The translations under genes were made by a program, and so were the position numbers. 64,000 nucleotides of DNA from Mycobacterium parmense (GTDB lineage: Bacteria > Actinomycetota > Actinomycetes > Mycobacteriales > Mycobacteriaceae): contig NZ_AP022614.1 of NCBI RefSeq assembly GCF_010730575.1, positions 1,178,001 to 1,242,000 of the forward strand, given 5' to 3'. Below, piece after piece: positions 36,361 to 48,399 of the stretch. Every line of letters begins with the position of its first letter. Position 1 is the stretch's first letter. The notes below the pieces were generated by a model. It was not told the DNA's origin. It made no database searches and worked only from the letters and a program-made list of their open reading frames with translations.

Positions 36361-37068
36361 ATGACGACGATCCAGATCGACACGCCCGACGGCCCGATCG
36401 ACGCGCTGCTGAGCGTTCCGGCCGGAACCGGCCCCTGGCCCGGTGTGGTGGTGATTCACGACATTGTCGGTTACAGGCCGGACAAGGAGCAGACCAACGA
36501 GCGCATCGCGCAAGCCGGCTACGTGGCGCTCACTCCGAACCTCTATTCGCGGGGCGGCCGCATCCGCTGCGTCACCCGGGTGATGCGCGAACTGCTGACG
36601 CAGCGGGGCCGCGCCCTCGACGACATCCTGGCCGCCCGCGATCACCTGAAGGGCATGCCCGAATGTTCGGGCCGGGTCGGCATCGCGGGATTCTGCATGG
36701 GGGGCCAGTTCGCCCTGGTGATGTCGCCCGAGGGTTTCGGCGCGGCGGCGCCGTTCTATGGGACGCCCCTGCCCCGCAACCTCGACGAGACGCTGGAGGG
36801 AGCATGCCCGATCGTGGCCAGCTTCGGCGGTCGTGACCCGCTGGGCCGGGGCGCCCCCGAACGACTGCGCGAAGCCACCGCGAGCAAGGCCATCACCACC
36901 GACGTCAAGGTCTATCCGGGCGTGGGACACAGCTTCGCCAACAAGCTTCCGGGCCAGGCGTTGAACCGCATCGTCGGGTTCGGCTACGACGAGGCCGCCA
37001 CCGAGGACGCGTGGCGACGGGTCTTCGCCTTCTTCGGCGACCATCTCGCGGCCGGGGCGACGACCTAG
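36361..37068 (+). CDS. Dienelactone hydrolase family protein (Rv2054-like)
   Basis: A 235-aa alpha/beta hydrolase. The nucleophile is Cys in GFCMGGQFA near residue 118, as in dienelactone hydrolases, with the acid in SFGGRDPLG and His in YPGVGHSFAN. The N-terminal VVVIHDIVGYRPDKEQTNER fits the family's oxyanion region. It is the counterpart of Rv2054, divergent from fxsA as in M. tuberculosis. The physiological ester or lactone is unknown. The next gene in H37Rv order, the Rv2055c-Rv2060 island, is missing here. Confidence 0.88.
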   Translation: MTTIQIDTPDGPIDALLSVPAGTGPWPGVVVIHDIVGYRPDKEQTNERIAQAGYVALTPNLYSRGGRIRCVTRVMRELLTQRGRALDDILAARDHLKGMPECSGRVGIAGFCMGGQFALVMSPEGFGAAAPFYGTPLPRNLDETLEGACPIVASFGGRDPLGRGAPERLREATASKAITTDVKVYPGVGHSFANKLPGQALNRIVGFGYDEAATEDAWRRVFAFFGDHLAAGATT

Positions 37069-37089
37069 CCGGCCAACGCAAGAGGGTCG

Positions 37090-37968
37090 CTACGACGTTT
37101 GAACGCTGTTGTCGGCCTGCAGTTTTAGCGACAACACGGCGGCGAACGTGTGGGTGTCGCCCGGCCAGCGCGCAGACACGTAATCGCCGTCGTCGACGAC
37201 GAAGGCCGGCCGGGAGTCGGTCGCGGTGTCGCGGGCCATCCCGGAGGACTTGAGCAGCCGGTGCGGAGTGCCGGGCCCGACATCGCGAAAATCCGCCGGG
37301 TCTTTGAGTGCCCGGGCGACCTCGGACTGCACGGACATGTAACCGCTCGGCTGCCCCGGTTGCTCGGGGTAGGTGCGGTAATAGTCGCGATCCCAGAAGC
37401 GGGTCAGCCGGGTAAGCCGCCACGCGAGGCGCTCCATCGCCCACGTCAGCGCCGTCGTCCTGCGCCCGTACAGCACCGAGTGCCCCGTGGCCGGATCGAT
37501 GCTGCGGGCGGCGAGCAGCACCCCGTGGCAGATCGCGGCCACGACCACCGGACGGGCGAAGGCATCCACCACGAGCCGTTGCAGGACCTCGCTGTCGATG
37601 TAGTCGCGCATCCCGCGTGCGCGATGGCCACCGGGCAGAAGCACCGCGTCGACGCCGTCGAGAGAAGCCTGCGCCCAGCTGATCGGATTCTCGAATTCGT
37701 TGGAGCGCAACATCTCCCGATAAGCGTCCCGGCCGTCCTTGTTCGCCCGCAGCATGAGCCCGATCAGCGGGACGGCACCCAACAGCGGTAGCGCGGACCA
37801 GACGTCGAGCCCGCGCCCGGTGACCATGATGTCGTCGGCCTTTCCCGGATTCCCGCTCCGGGTTGCGAAGACCACGCGGTGCCCGTTGCGTGTCAGGACG
37901 CGCCAGCTGACCGCGACCTCTGTGGGATCGAAGTCGCGGTCGGGAATCGGGACCAGTACCGTGCCCAT
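37090..37968 (-). CDS. DJ-1/PfpI-family protein
   Basis: A 292-aa class I glutamine-amidotransferase-like protein. VLVPIPDRDFDPTEVAVSW begins the fold, VDAVLLPGGHRARGMRDYI follows, and AAICHGVLLAA is the nucleophile elbow with Cys followed by His. The C-terminal 100 residues (YGRRTTALTWAMERLAW onward) are longer than in the 180-aa DJ-1 proteins and resemble larger ThiJ/PfpI hydrolases. ATG 37968 was chosen for homology; the frame runs to 38145 but that part overlaps the next gene antisense-like in another frame. It lies 10 nt downstream of the PPOX gene, so is probably its operon partner. Possible chaperone, glyoxalase or hydratase. Confidence 0.82.
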   Translation of the reverse strand: MGTVLVPIPDRDFDPTEVAVSWRVLTRNGHRVVFATRSGNPGKADDIMVTGRGLDVWSALPLLGAVPLIGLMLRANKDGRDAYREMLRSNEFENPISWAQASLDGVDAVLLPGGHRARGMRDYIDSEVLQRLVVDAFARPVVVAAICHGVLLAARSIDPATGHSVLYGRRTTALTWAMERLAWRLTRLTRFWDRDYYRTYPEQPGQPSGYMSVQSEVARALKDPADFRDVGPGTPHRLLKSSGMARDTATDSRPAFVVDDGDYVSARWPGDTHTFAAVLSLKLQADNSVQTS

Positions 37969-37978
37969 CGCCGCCGGC

Positions 37979-38359
37979 TCAGGACACCCTGAGCTCGAGC
38001 CCGACGTTGGTGGCGATCCCGCCACGCAGCTTGCTGAAGAGGTTGAACACCTTGCCCAGGATGCCGTAACGCCTGCCGATCGCGTCGTAGACGAAGCCAG
38101 TCTGCGACGCGTCGAGGACGGCGGCGGTGCCCTCGACGGCCTCACTGGTGGGGCGCCCGTTCATGGTGCAGGTAGCCAGCGTGACCCGCGGCGTGTTGCG
38201 AATCCGCTTGACTTTCCAAGACTTTCCCTGCGTGATGACCAGGAGTCGGTCACCGTCGGCCGCCGCCCAGATCGGGGTCGGCTTCGCCCGGCCGTCCTTG
38301 GTGAAGGTGGTCAGCAGGATGTATTGCGACTTGGCCAGGTCGGTGAAAGTGGGCGTCAC
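37979..38359 (-). CDS. PPOX-class F420-type split-barrel protein (Rv2061c-like)
   Basis: A 126-aa split beta-barrel flavin/F420-binding protein: YILLTTFTKDGRAKPTPIWA, RLLVITQGKSWKVKRIRNTP and VTLATCTMNGRPTSEAVEG, the typical phosphate-binding Lys/Arg segment of this class. It should bind F420 or FMN and reduce a small substrate. GTG 38359 is the start. In M. tuberculosis Rv2061c lies beside cobN; here 4 kb of extra genes separate them. Divergent from the DUF1214 operon. Confidence 0.85.
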   Translation of the reverse strand: MTPTFTDLAKSQYILLTTFTKDGRAKPTPIWAAADGDRLLVITQGKSWKVKRIRNTPRVTLATCTMNGRPTSEAVEGTAAVLDASQTGFVYDAIGRRYGILGKVFNLFSKLRGGIATNVGLELRVS

Positions 38360-38385
38360 GATGCCAACCTACCGCCGAAGAAGCG

Positions 38386-38445
38386 TTGACACCATGAGCG
38401 GAAACCTGCGATAGTGGCGACGCTATCTGAAAATATCATTCTCAG
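38386..38445 (+). promoter_or_regulatory. Sigma-A-type promoter with two inverted repeats
   Basis: TTGACA (38386-38391) and GATAGT (38410-38415), 18 nt apart, form the clearest promoter in the window. GATAG-N8-CTATC (38410-38427) covers the -10 element. CTGAAAAT-ATC-ATTCTCAG (38427-38445, one mismatch) follows the expected start site. Both are placed to act as repressor sites for the operon at 38474. The TetR encoded at 40868 is the obvious candidate regulator. Confidence 0.6.
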
Positions 38446-38473
38446 CTAAAGGCCCCATCGAAACGGGGGAACC

Positions 38474-39706
38474 GTGAGCGACCCGACCAAGCCGCCGGCG
38501 TGGCTGCCCTTCACGATCGCCGAGGCGGCCCTGTCGGACAGCGCCGGCGCCCCCGACCTCGCGGACGCGTGGTGCCACCTCCTCGACCGCCTCCGCGGCG
38601 CCGGGGAGCTCGTGGCGTCGGAGTCGGCGAGCCGAAACCGCGTCGACCTCGCCGCCGGTATGCGCCACCTGCTGGTGCTGTTGACCGCGGGCATCGACGA
38701 GGTGTTGCGTTTCGACCCGGATCCGGTCCTGTGCGTCCAGCCCACCACCACCGACGACATCGTGACGTGGGGAATGGAGTGCCCCGACTGCCTTTACACG
38801 CGGGCGGTGCTGCGCGGCGGTGAGAGCTACCGGTTGTTCGGCAACCGCGGCACCGCGCGCTATGTCGGGCTGCAGACCATGAACGGCATCGCGGCGACCG
38901 CGAACGAACTGGTCGACGAGCTCGAGGTGGATGCCGACGGGAACTTCGAGGTGGTGCTCGCAGCGGCTGAACCGGCGGGGCGAGCGGGCAATTGGATGCG
39001 GATCGAGGGCGACCACCCGACACTCACGGTGCGGCACTTTTTCTACGACTGGGACACCGAGGTCGCTTCCTCGTTGAGCATCGAGCGGCTCGGCGAGAAG
39101 GCAGGCGGGGAGCGCCCTTTGGCTGACCGGGGCGTAGTGGTGTCGCGGCAGCTGGTCGCCCTGGGCGACTTTGTCGGTGACAACCTGGCGTTCTTCCTGG
39201 ATTTCGGCGCCGCGGCGCCCGCGAACGGATTCCTTCCCCCGATCGATCGCACCGACATGGGTGCGGCGGCCGAGAACAGGCCGGTGATCGGCCGGTGGGA
39301 ACTGCGCCCCGGGGAGGCGCTCATCGTCGAAGTGGAACCACCCGAAGGAATCTACTGGAGTTTCTCGATCGGAAATCCGTGGTGGGAGACGATCCATTAC
39401 GGTCGTCACCAGTCGAGCCTCAACGGCCACCAGGCAGCGGTCGATTCCGACGGCGTCGTGCGGGTGGTGCTGTGTGACCGAGACCCCGGCGTGGCCAACT
39501 GGCTCGACACCGCCGGCCACGGTGACGGCCCGATCATCCTGCGCTGCGTGCGAACCAAGACGGCGCCGACACCGACGACCCGAGTCGTGCCGTACGACAA
39601 GATCGAGGCGGAATTGCCCGCCGGCACTGCAAAAGTCACTCCCGCGCAGCGGGCGTCCGTCCTCGCGGGGCGCCGCCGGGCCGTACGCGAAAGGTTCGGA
39701 CCATGA
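38474..39706 (+). CDS. DUF1214-domain protein
   Basis: A 410-aa soluble protein. The C-terminal region has the DUF1214 pattern (EGIYWSFSIGNPWWETIHYG, then HQSSLNGHQA, VRVVLCDRDPGVANWLDTAG). The middle carries TRAVLRGGESYRLFGNRGTARYVG, also seen in these proteins. GTG 38474 follows GGGGAA. It is first in an operon with a sulfotransferase-like gene (4-nt overlap), a TetR gene and an SDR gene, and lies 29 nt after the second inverted repeat. The family's biochemical role is not established. Confidence 0.85.
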   Translation: MSDPTKPPAWLPFTIAEAALSDSAGAPDLADAWCHLLDRLRGAGELVASESASRNRVDLAAGMRHLLVLLTAGIDEVLRFDPDPVLCVQPTTTDDIVTWGMECPDCLYTRAVLRGGESYRLFGNRGTARYVGLQTMNGIAATANELVDELEVDADGNFEVVLAAAEPAGRAGNWMRIEGDHPTLTVRHFFYDWDTEVASSLSIERLGEKAGGERPLADRGVVVSRQLVALGDFVGDNLAFFLDFGAAAPANGFLPPIDRTDMGAAAENRPVIGRWELRPGEALIVEVEPPEGIYWSFSIGNPWWETIHYGRHQSSLNGHQAAVDSDGVVRVVLCDRDPGVANWLDTAGHGDGPIILRCVRTKTAPTPTTRVVPYDKIEAELPAGTAKVTPAQRASVLAGRRRAVRERFGP

Positions 39707-40863
39707 CCTTCGATGCCGACGAGTTGCAGGACGGAGCCTGTGCCGCAACAGGTCTCGATGATTTTGGATCGCCCTACTATCGCGAGGGACTCGAGCGCAT
39801 CGTCGAAGCGCTGAACACCGAGGCCGACCTCAACGACGTCGGCCGGGTCATCCAGCACGCAACCATCAGCAACGCCCTGATCCAACGGCTCAAGATCGAG
39901 GACACCTACAGCCGCCACCCCGAGATCGACGACCAGGTGGTCGGTGGCCCCGTCTTCGTCATCGGGCTGCCCCGCACCGGGACCACGGCGCTGAGCCAGC
40001 TGGTGGCCGCCGACCCGCAATTCCGCTCGCTGCGGATGTGGGAATCGCAGGCGCCCACCCCACCCCCGGAAACCGCCACCCAGCACAGCGATCCGCGGAT
40101 CGCCCAGGCGCAGGCGGGCCTGAAGATGCTCGACGACATGTTCCCGCTGATGAAGACGCTCTACAACTCCGAGCCCACGGCGCCCACCGAATGCCAAGAC
40201 CTGATGGGAATGAGCTTCCGCACCTTCCACTTCGACGGCGCCGTCCGTGCACCCGGATATCTCGCGTGGCTGATGAACTGCGACATGCGCGGGACCTACG
40301 TGTTCCACCGGCGAGTGCTCAAGCTGTTGCAGTGGCGGTGCCCGCCGGTGCTGTGGCATCTCAAGACTCCGGTGCACATGTTCGCCCTCGACGCATTGGT
40401 CGAATCCTATCCCGACGCCAAATTCATGTGGAGCCACCGTGATCCGGCCAAGGTGATGGGCTCGGTGTGCAGCCTCATCCGCTACGTACGCAGCTGGAGT
40501 AGCGACCGCGAAGACGCCGAGGAACTCGGTGCCGAGCAGGTTGACAGCTGGGCTGAAGGTACCCGGCGCGCAATGGATTTCCGGAACCGCATGGGCCGGG
40601 ACCGCATGGGGCACGCCCGGTTCGCCGACGTCTCTTTCGCCGATCTGCAGAACGATCCGGTGCACACGCTGCAGACCAGCTACGAGACCCTGGGGTTGCG
40701 CTTCACCGCCGCCACCCTGGAATCCGTTCGACGGTGGGCCGACAACCACCGGCCCGGCTCGCGCGGGTCACATGACTACGACCTGGCCGACTACGGCCTG
40801 ACCCCCGAAGGTGTCCGCGAACGGTTCGCGGATTATCTTGCGGCCTACGACGCGACCGCCTGA
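39703..40863 (+). CDS. Sulfotransferase-family protein
   Basis: A 386-aa protein with the PAPS 5'-phosphosulfate loop GLPRTGTTALSQLV near residues 87-100 and the 3'-phosphate motif FMWSHRDPAKVMGSV. Mycobacteria carry many such Stf-like proteins, some of which sulfate lipids or sterol-like substrates. Its ATG overlaps the DUF1214 stop by 4 nt. The catalytic base is not certain from sequence alone; His residues in WHLKTPVHMFALDALV are candidates. Substrate unknown. Confidence 0.85.
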   Translation: MTFDADELQDGACAATGLDDFGSPYYREGLERIVEALNTEADLNDVGRVIQHATISNALIQRLKIEDTYSRHPEIDDQVVGGPVFVIGLPRTGTTALSQLVAADPQFRSLRMWESQAPTPPPETATQHSDPRIAQAQAGLKMLDDMFPLMKTLYNSEPTAPTECQDLMGMSFRTFHFDGAVRAPGYLAWLMNCDMRGTYVFHRRVLKLLQWRCPPVLWHLKTPVHMFALDALVESYPDAKFMWSHRDPAKVMGSVCSLIRYVRSWSSDREDAEELGAEQVDSWAEGTRRAMDFRNRMGRDRMGHARFADVSFADLQNDPVHTLQTSYETLGLRFTAATLESVRRWADNHRPGSRGSHDYDLADYGLTPEGVRERFADYLAAYDATA

Positions 40864-40867
40864 AGCC

Positions 40868-41521
40868 ATGACCGCACCCCGCGCGCGGCGACGCGACAAG
40901 CTGGATCCGGACCCGACGGTGCGTCGCGAAATCCTCACCGCCGCATTGGCGACGTTGCGCGAGCACGGAGTCCACGGCCTCAGCATCGCCGCGGTTCTGG
41001 AGCGCAGCGCTCTGAGCACCCGTGCCTTCTATCGGCATTTCGCGTCGAAGGAAGAATTGGTGGCCGCGGTCTTCCTGGAGTCCGCGCGTGTGGAGAAACG
41101 GCGGCTGCGACGCCGGATGGCGACTGCCACAACGGCGGTCGAGGCCGTGGTGGCTTGGATCGACGGACGACTCGACTTGGCCCTCGACGTCAGCGTCGGG
41201 GCTGACCTGCGCCGCCTGTCGGTGGAGGCACAATCGCAGACGTTGACCTCCCCAGGCCTCGTCCGGCCGGCCTACGCCGAAATCCTCAGCCCGCTCAGCG
41301 ACGCGCTTGCGCGAGGCCTGCGCAGCGGGGAGCTTCACCACATCGATCCGGTGGCCGCGGCGCAGTTCATCCACGGCACCGTGTGGGCGGCGATCGATGG
41401 CCAGTGGGCGACCGGCGACTGTGACCGGATCGATCTCCGTCGGCACAGCCTGCGTTTCTGTCTGGGCGGGCTGGGCGTGCGGCCGGAGACGATCGAACGG
41501 TACTGCTCTCACACCTCGTAG
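40868..41521 (+). CDS. TetR-family transcriptional regulator
   Basis: A 217-aa regulator: basic N-terminus, then the HTH VRREILTAALATLREHGVHG, LSIAAVLERSALSTRAFYRHF and SKEELVAAVF, with the canonical FYRHF. ATG 40868 lies 5 nt after the sulfotransferase stop; an upstream frame start at 40811 would overlap that gene by 53 nt and is not needed. It sits inside the operon whose promoter (38386-38415) is covered by inverted repeats, so autoregulation is likely. Ligand unknown. Confidence 0.9.
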   Translation: MTAPRARRRDKLDPDPTVRREILTAALATLREHGVHGLSIAAVLERSALSTRAFYRHFASKEELVAAVFLESARVEKRRLRRRMATATTAVEAVVAWIDGRLDLALDVSVGADLRRLSVEAQSQTLTSPGLVRPAYAEILSPLSDALARGLRSGELHHIDPVAAAQFIHGTVWAAIDGQWATGDCDRIDLRRHSLRFCLGGLGVRPETIERYCSHTS

Positions 41522-41535
41522 CAAGGGAGTCGACG

Positions 41536-42339
41536 ATGGACCTCGGATTCACGGGGGCGACGGCCGTGGTCACCGGCGGCAGCAAGGGAATGGGACTTGC
41601 CATTGCCGAAACCCTTGCGGCCGAGGGGGCCAGGGTGGCGGTGATGGCCAGGGGCCGCGCCGCACTGGATGCCGCGGTGTCGTCGCTGCGCGAGCGCGGC
41701 GCCCCGGATGCCGTGGGGATCGGCGTGGACATGGCCGACGCGCAATCCATCGCCGAGGCCTTCGCCGCGGTGTCGCGCCGTTGGGGTCGAGTCAATTGCC
41801 TGATACACACCATCGGACCGGGCGATGGCTATTTCGAGGAGATGGACGACGCGCAATGGGACGCGGCATTCGCCCTCGGCACCATGTCGGCCGTGCGCTC
41901 GATCCGCGCCGCGCTGCCGTTGCTGCGTTCTGCGGACTGGGCCCGCATCGTGACGTTGTCGGCGCACTCCATTCAGCGGCAAAACCCACGCATCGTCGCG
42001 TACACGGCGTCGAAGGCCGCACTGGCCAGCGTGACCAAGAACCTGTCCAAAAGCCTTGCCGGGGATGGCATTCTGGTCAACTGCGTGTGCCCGGGTACGA
42101 TCGTGACCGCGAGCTTCACCGAGGCACTGAAGGACATCCTCGCCGCCGACGGCCTCGACGCCACCGACCCGCGCGACGTCATGACGTGGATCGCCGACAA
42201 CTTTCACCAGCCCTGCGACCTCGGCCGGGCCGGACTGCCCGAAGAGGTCGCTTCCATTACCGCCTACCTGGCGTCGCGGCGCAACGGGTATGTCACCGGC
42301 GCGACGGTCAACGTCGACGGCGGGTCGGATTTCATCTGA
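41536..42339 (+). CDS. Short-chain dehydrogenase/reductase
   Basis: A 267-aa classical SDR: TGGSKGMGLAIAETLAAEG, catalytic Ser in TLSAHSIQRQ, YTASK active site, VCPGTIV and a final VNVDGGSDFI. The usual NNAG motif is replaced by IHTIGPGDG, so substrate-side geometry may differ. ATG 41536 follows AAGGGAG (41523-41529). Last gene of the DUF1214-sulfotransferase-TetR operon, followed by the hairpins at 42365-42415. Confidence 0.9.
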   Translation: MDLGFTGATAVVTGGSKGMGLAIAETLAAEGARVAVMARGRAALDAAVSSLRERGAPDAVGIGVDMADAQSIAEAFAAVSRRWGRVNCLIHTIGPGDGYFEEMDDAQWDAAFALGTMSAVRSIRAALPLLRSADWARIVTLSAHSIQRQNPRIVAYTASKAALASVTKNLSKSLAGDGILVNCVCPGTIVTASFTEALKDILAADGLDATDPRDVMTWIADNFHQPCDLGRAGLPEEVASITAYLASRRNGYVTGATVNVDGGSDFI

Positions 42340-42364
42340 CACGCTGGCCGGCTGTTTGCCGAGT

Positions 42365-42415
42365 GTGCGGCCAGCCGCACGTTCGGCGCTGAGTGTGCGG
42401 CCTGCCGCACACTCA
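42365..42415. terminator. Two consecutive GC-rich hairpins between converging genes
   Basis: GTGCGG-CCAG-CCGCAC (42365-42380) is followed by an 11-bp perfect stem TGAGTGTGCGG-CCTG-CCGCACACTCA (42390-42415). They lie between the SDR and cobN stop codons and share sequence, so the second half could be a duplication. A bidirectional terminator without a T-tract is the likely role. Confidence 0.65.
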
Positions 42416-42419
42416 GCCC

Positions 42420-45995
<3,576 letters not shown>

Positions 45996-45998
45996 CTC

Positions 45999-46676
45999 TC
46001 ATTCGTACCGCAGAGTCGCGGAGATGCGCTCGGCGACCTCGCGGGCCATCGCCAGCGCCGGCCCGCCGCGCGCCGGCACGTAGCGTTGGGCGTCGCGGTC
46101 GTAGTCGGCTCCCGCGATCGACCCGTGGTCGGCCGGCAGCTCGATCAGGTCCACCGGCCAACCGGCCCGCTGCAGGTGAGAGGCGAAGTCCCGGCTGGCC
46201 GTCACCGGCACTGCGTGGTCGTCCACTCCGTGCAGCAGCGTGAACGGTGCGCCGGCGCGGTCGGCCGGCAGCCCGTCGGCCGCGACCCGGCCGCAGATCG
46301 GATCGGGCACCATGAAGGCGCCGGCCAGACAGACCGTGTGAGCCAGCGCGACGTCGGAGCGCTCGATCGTCAAGCCCGCCGCCGCGGCTCCGCCGAGGGA
46401 CCAGCCCACCAACACGAGACCCGCGCGGTCATCGGCATGTTCCCGGGCCAGCTCGAGGGACCCCAGGAGATCGGATCGCCCACCGTCGGCCGACTGGGAG
46501 TTCCAGTCGGGCACCACCACCGCGGCGCCATGGCCGGCGAGCATGCCGGCGAGCGGCCGGACGGTTTCGCGCGCGTCGGTCTGCATGCCGTGCCAGAGCA
46601 GGATCGTGGGCTGAGCCGGCTCGCCGAACACGTCGGCCAGCCGTCCCGGGGCGTATTGGACCGTCTTCACGGGCAC
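45999..46676 (-). CDS. Alpha/beta hydrolase
   Basis: A 225-aa small hydrolase with LLWHGMQTDARETVRPL (HG oxyanion region), nucleophile elbow GWSLGG, acid in HGVDDHAVP and His in LPADHGSIAG, so a full Ser-Asp-His triad seems present. It lies 3 nt upstream of cobN. In M. tuberculosis this position holds the mazEF7 toxin-antitoxin pair, so this gene is a lineage-specific neighbour. A GTG at 46676 is used; a second GTG at 46670 is possible. Substrate unknown. Confidence 0.82.
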   Translation of the reverse strand: MPVKTVQYAPGRLADVFGEPAQPTILLWHGMQTDARETVRPLAGMLAGHGAAVVVPDWNSQSADGGRSDLLGSLELAREHADDRAGLVLVGWSLGGAAAAGLTIERSDVALAHTVCLAGAFMVPDPICGRVAADGLPADRAGAPFTLLHGVDDHAVPVTASRDFASHLQRAGWPVDLIELPADHGSIAGADYDRDAQRYVPARGGPALAMAREVAERISATLRYE

Positions 46677-46795
46677 GAGGGTGCCCGGGCGGGCGCGGGT
46701 TCAATCTCGGTCGTCAGGCGCTGCGCACGTCGAAGTCGCCGGGCTCGGGTTCGCTCAGCAGCTCGCGGTGGGTCTCCGGTGTATCGGTTGCATGG

Positions 46796-48190
46796 TCAAG
46801 ACGAGGACGACGTCGCCGTCGGCGAGGAATGCGCGACGTACGCGGCCTTCGCCGGACGGCGGCGCTGAGCGCGCATGACGCGTAGCAAAAACGCGGGCCG
46901 CAGCAGCCGATGTGGGGGGTCGACCATCGCGGTGATCCGCATGAACTGTCCGGCAACCAGCGGGTCGACCTCGGTGGCGATCAGCACCCGGTCGATGAAC
47001 AGGTTGGTCAGTCGCATCGAGATCGGCCGGGCTCCCTGCACTTCGGGCAACGCCAGGTCGGAGCCGACCGCCGTCTGCCATGCCACCTGGATCTTCTTCG
47101 CCGAGGCGCGGAAGAACCGTCGCGGCAGGTTCGCCTCGCCGCCCCGCAGACACTCGCGCAGCACGGTCGCCTCGATCGCCGCGACCGTCATGCCCTGTCC
47201 GTAAATGGGATTGAAGCTGCACACCGCGTCGCCGACCACCAGCAGGCCGTCCGGCATCCGGTGCATCTTGTCGTAGCGCCGCCACCGGTTCGACGGCACG
47301 CGATGGATGCGCACGTCGCTCAGCGGCTCCGCCGTGCGGATCGCGTCCAGCAACTCCGGGGGTGCGAAATCCGCCGCGAATTGCACCATGTCTTCGCGCC
47401 GGGTGGGCGGCTCGGCTCCCGCCAGCGTGCCGACACCAACCATCCAGGCGTCGTCCTCGTATTTGATGAACCCGAACATCTTCGGCCGCCCCGGCTTGGG
47501 GAACAGCGCGATCATGTGCTCGCGCACGGCGCCCGGTGTGCTGCGCAGCAGTTGACAGGCGTATGCGAGCTGCACCACCAGCTCGTCCTCGCGCGGCCGG
47601 GCGTAGCCCAGCCCGGACAGGAAGGTCGGGGTCCGCGACCCGCGGCCCGTCGCGTCGACGACGAGCTCGGCGCCGAGCGTCTTCGGGTTGTCGTTTTCCC
47701 GGTCCACGACACTCGCCCCGGTGACGCGGCCACCATGGGCCGTGGCGGTCAAGCCCACCACGTCGTGATTTTCGAGGAACGTCACGTTGCCGATCGCCCG
47801 CAGGCGCCGGCGCACGTGCCACTCCAGCAGCGGCCGGCTGGGGAACAGGATCACGGGTGCGTTTGGCGCGATGCCGCGGCGTGTCATCACGTGGCCGGCG
47901 GCGGCGAGGTGCAGCTTCGACAGGTCCCCGTCGTCCCAGCAGTCGACGCCCGCGGCCTTCAGCTCCCCCACGAACCCCGGGAACAGCTCGTCGAGGGTCT
48001 GAGTGCACCGCGCGAGCGCGGCGTGGATCATCCGGCCCTGGGGAACACCCCGGCGATTCACCGGTTCCGTGGGCAATACGTCGCGCTCGACGACGGTCAC
48101 CCTGTCGTAGAAATCGGCCAGCACGCGGGCGGCCAGCAGACCGCCCATGCTGGCGCCCAGCACCACCGCATGATTGCCGCATGTGTCCAT
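46796..48190 (-). CDS. FAD-dependent monooxygenase/oxidoreductase
   Basis: A 464-aa flavoprotein. The FAD-binding start is AVVLGASMGGLLAARVLADF with VTVVERD, and the second FAD motif LLVVGDAVCSFNPIYGQGM lies near residue 310, as in UbiH/geranylgeranyl-reductase-like enzymes. GASMGG deviates from GxGxxG at the first Gly pair, common in this group. ATG 48190 was chosen over a TTG at 48220. The C-terminus ends in a low-complexity SSPTATSSSS; a coding-like continuation exists in another frame (to 46714), so a late frameshift is possible. Divergent from cobG. Confidence 0.8.
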   Translation of the reverse strand: MDTCGNHAVVLGASMGGLLAARVLADFYDRVTVVERDVLPTEPVNRRGVPQGRMIHAALARCTQTLDELFPGFVGELKAAGVDCWDDGDLSKLHLAAAGHVMTRRGIAPNAPVILFPSRPLLEWHVRRRLRAIGNVTFLENHDVVGLTATAHGGRVTGASVVDRENDNPKTLGAELVVDATGRGSRTPTFLSGLGYARPREDELVVQLAYACQLLRSTPGAVREHMIALFPKPGRPKMFGFIKYEDDAWMVGVGTLAGAEPPTRREDMVQFAADFAPPELLDAIRTAEPLSDVRIHRVPSNRWRRYDKMHRMPDGLLVVGDAVCSFNPIYGQGMTVAAIEATVLRECLRGGEANLPRRFFRASAKKIQVAWQTAVGSDLALPEVQGARPISMRLTNLFIDRVLIATEVDPLVAGQFMRITAMVDPPHRLLRPAFLLRVMRAQRRRPAKAAYVAHSSPTATSSSS

Positions 48191-48399
48191 GAAGCGAAGT
48201 GTCTGCTGCGGACCCAGCAATCAATAGAGTAGAGCCCTACTCGACTTCCCAACGCGCTGCCCGCGGGACGACTGGCGGACTCTCCGCAGTTGGAGCGCCG
48301 AATCCGCCAGGAGATCCAGGACGACATCCGCGGAGTACCCTATCTGCGACGGCAAACACCGCCGGTGCCCGACGCGCGGCAAAGCCGTACCGTGGGCGG
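48191..48399. other. Divergent intergenic region upstream of cobG
   Basis: About 209 nt between the FAD enzyme and cobG starts. It contains GAGTAG-AGCC-CTACTC (48227-48242), a small inverted repeat that could be an operator. I looked for a cobalamin riboswitch (B12 box with the surrounding stems) and did not see one. The cobG frame is open leftward to 48199 but carries no ribosome site there. Confidence 0.4.

Noticed and set aside
36289..37044. A long upstream extension of the fxsA frame
   Set aside because: It is antisense to the dienelactone hydrolase gene, and FxsA proteins start at the Met at 36288.
46755..48224. A 489-codon frame overlapping the FAD enzyme
   Set aside because: Same strand, shifted frame, Arg-rich and without flavin motifs; the frame from 48190 has them.
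48199..48399. An N-terminal extension of cobG by 67 codons
   Set aside because: It exceeds the family length, lacks homology to CobG, and covers the divergent promoter region.
48191..48399. Cobalamin riboswitch upstream of cobG
   Set aside because: No B12 box or the required stem pattern could be found.
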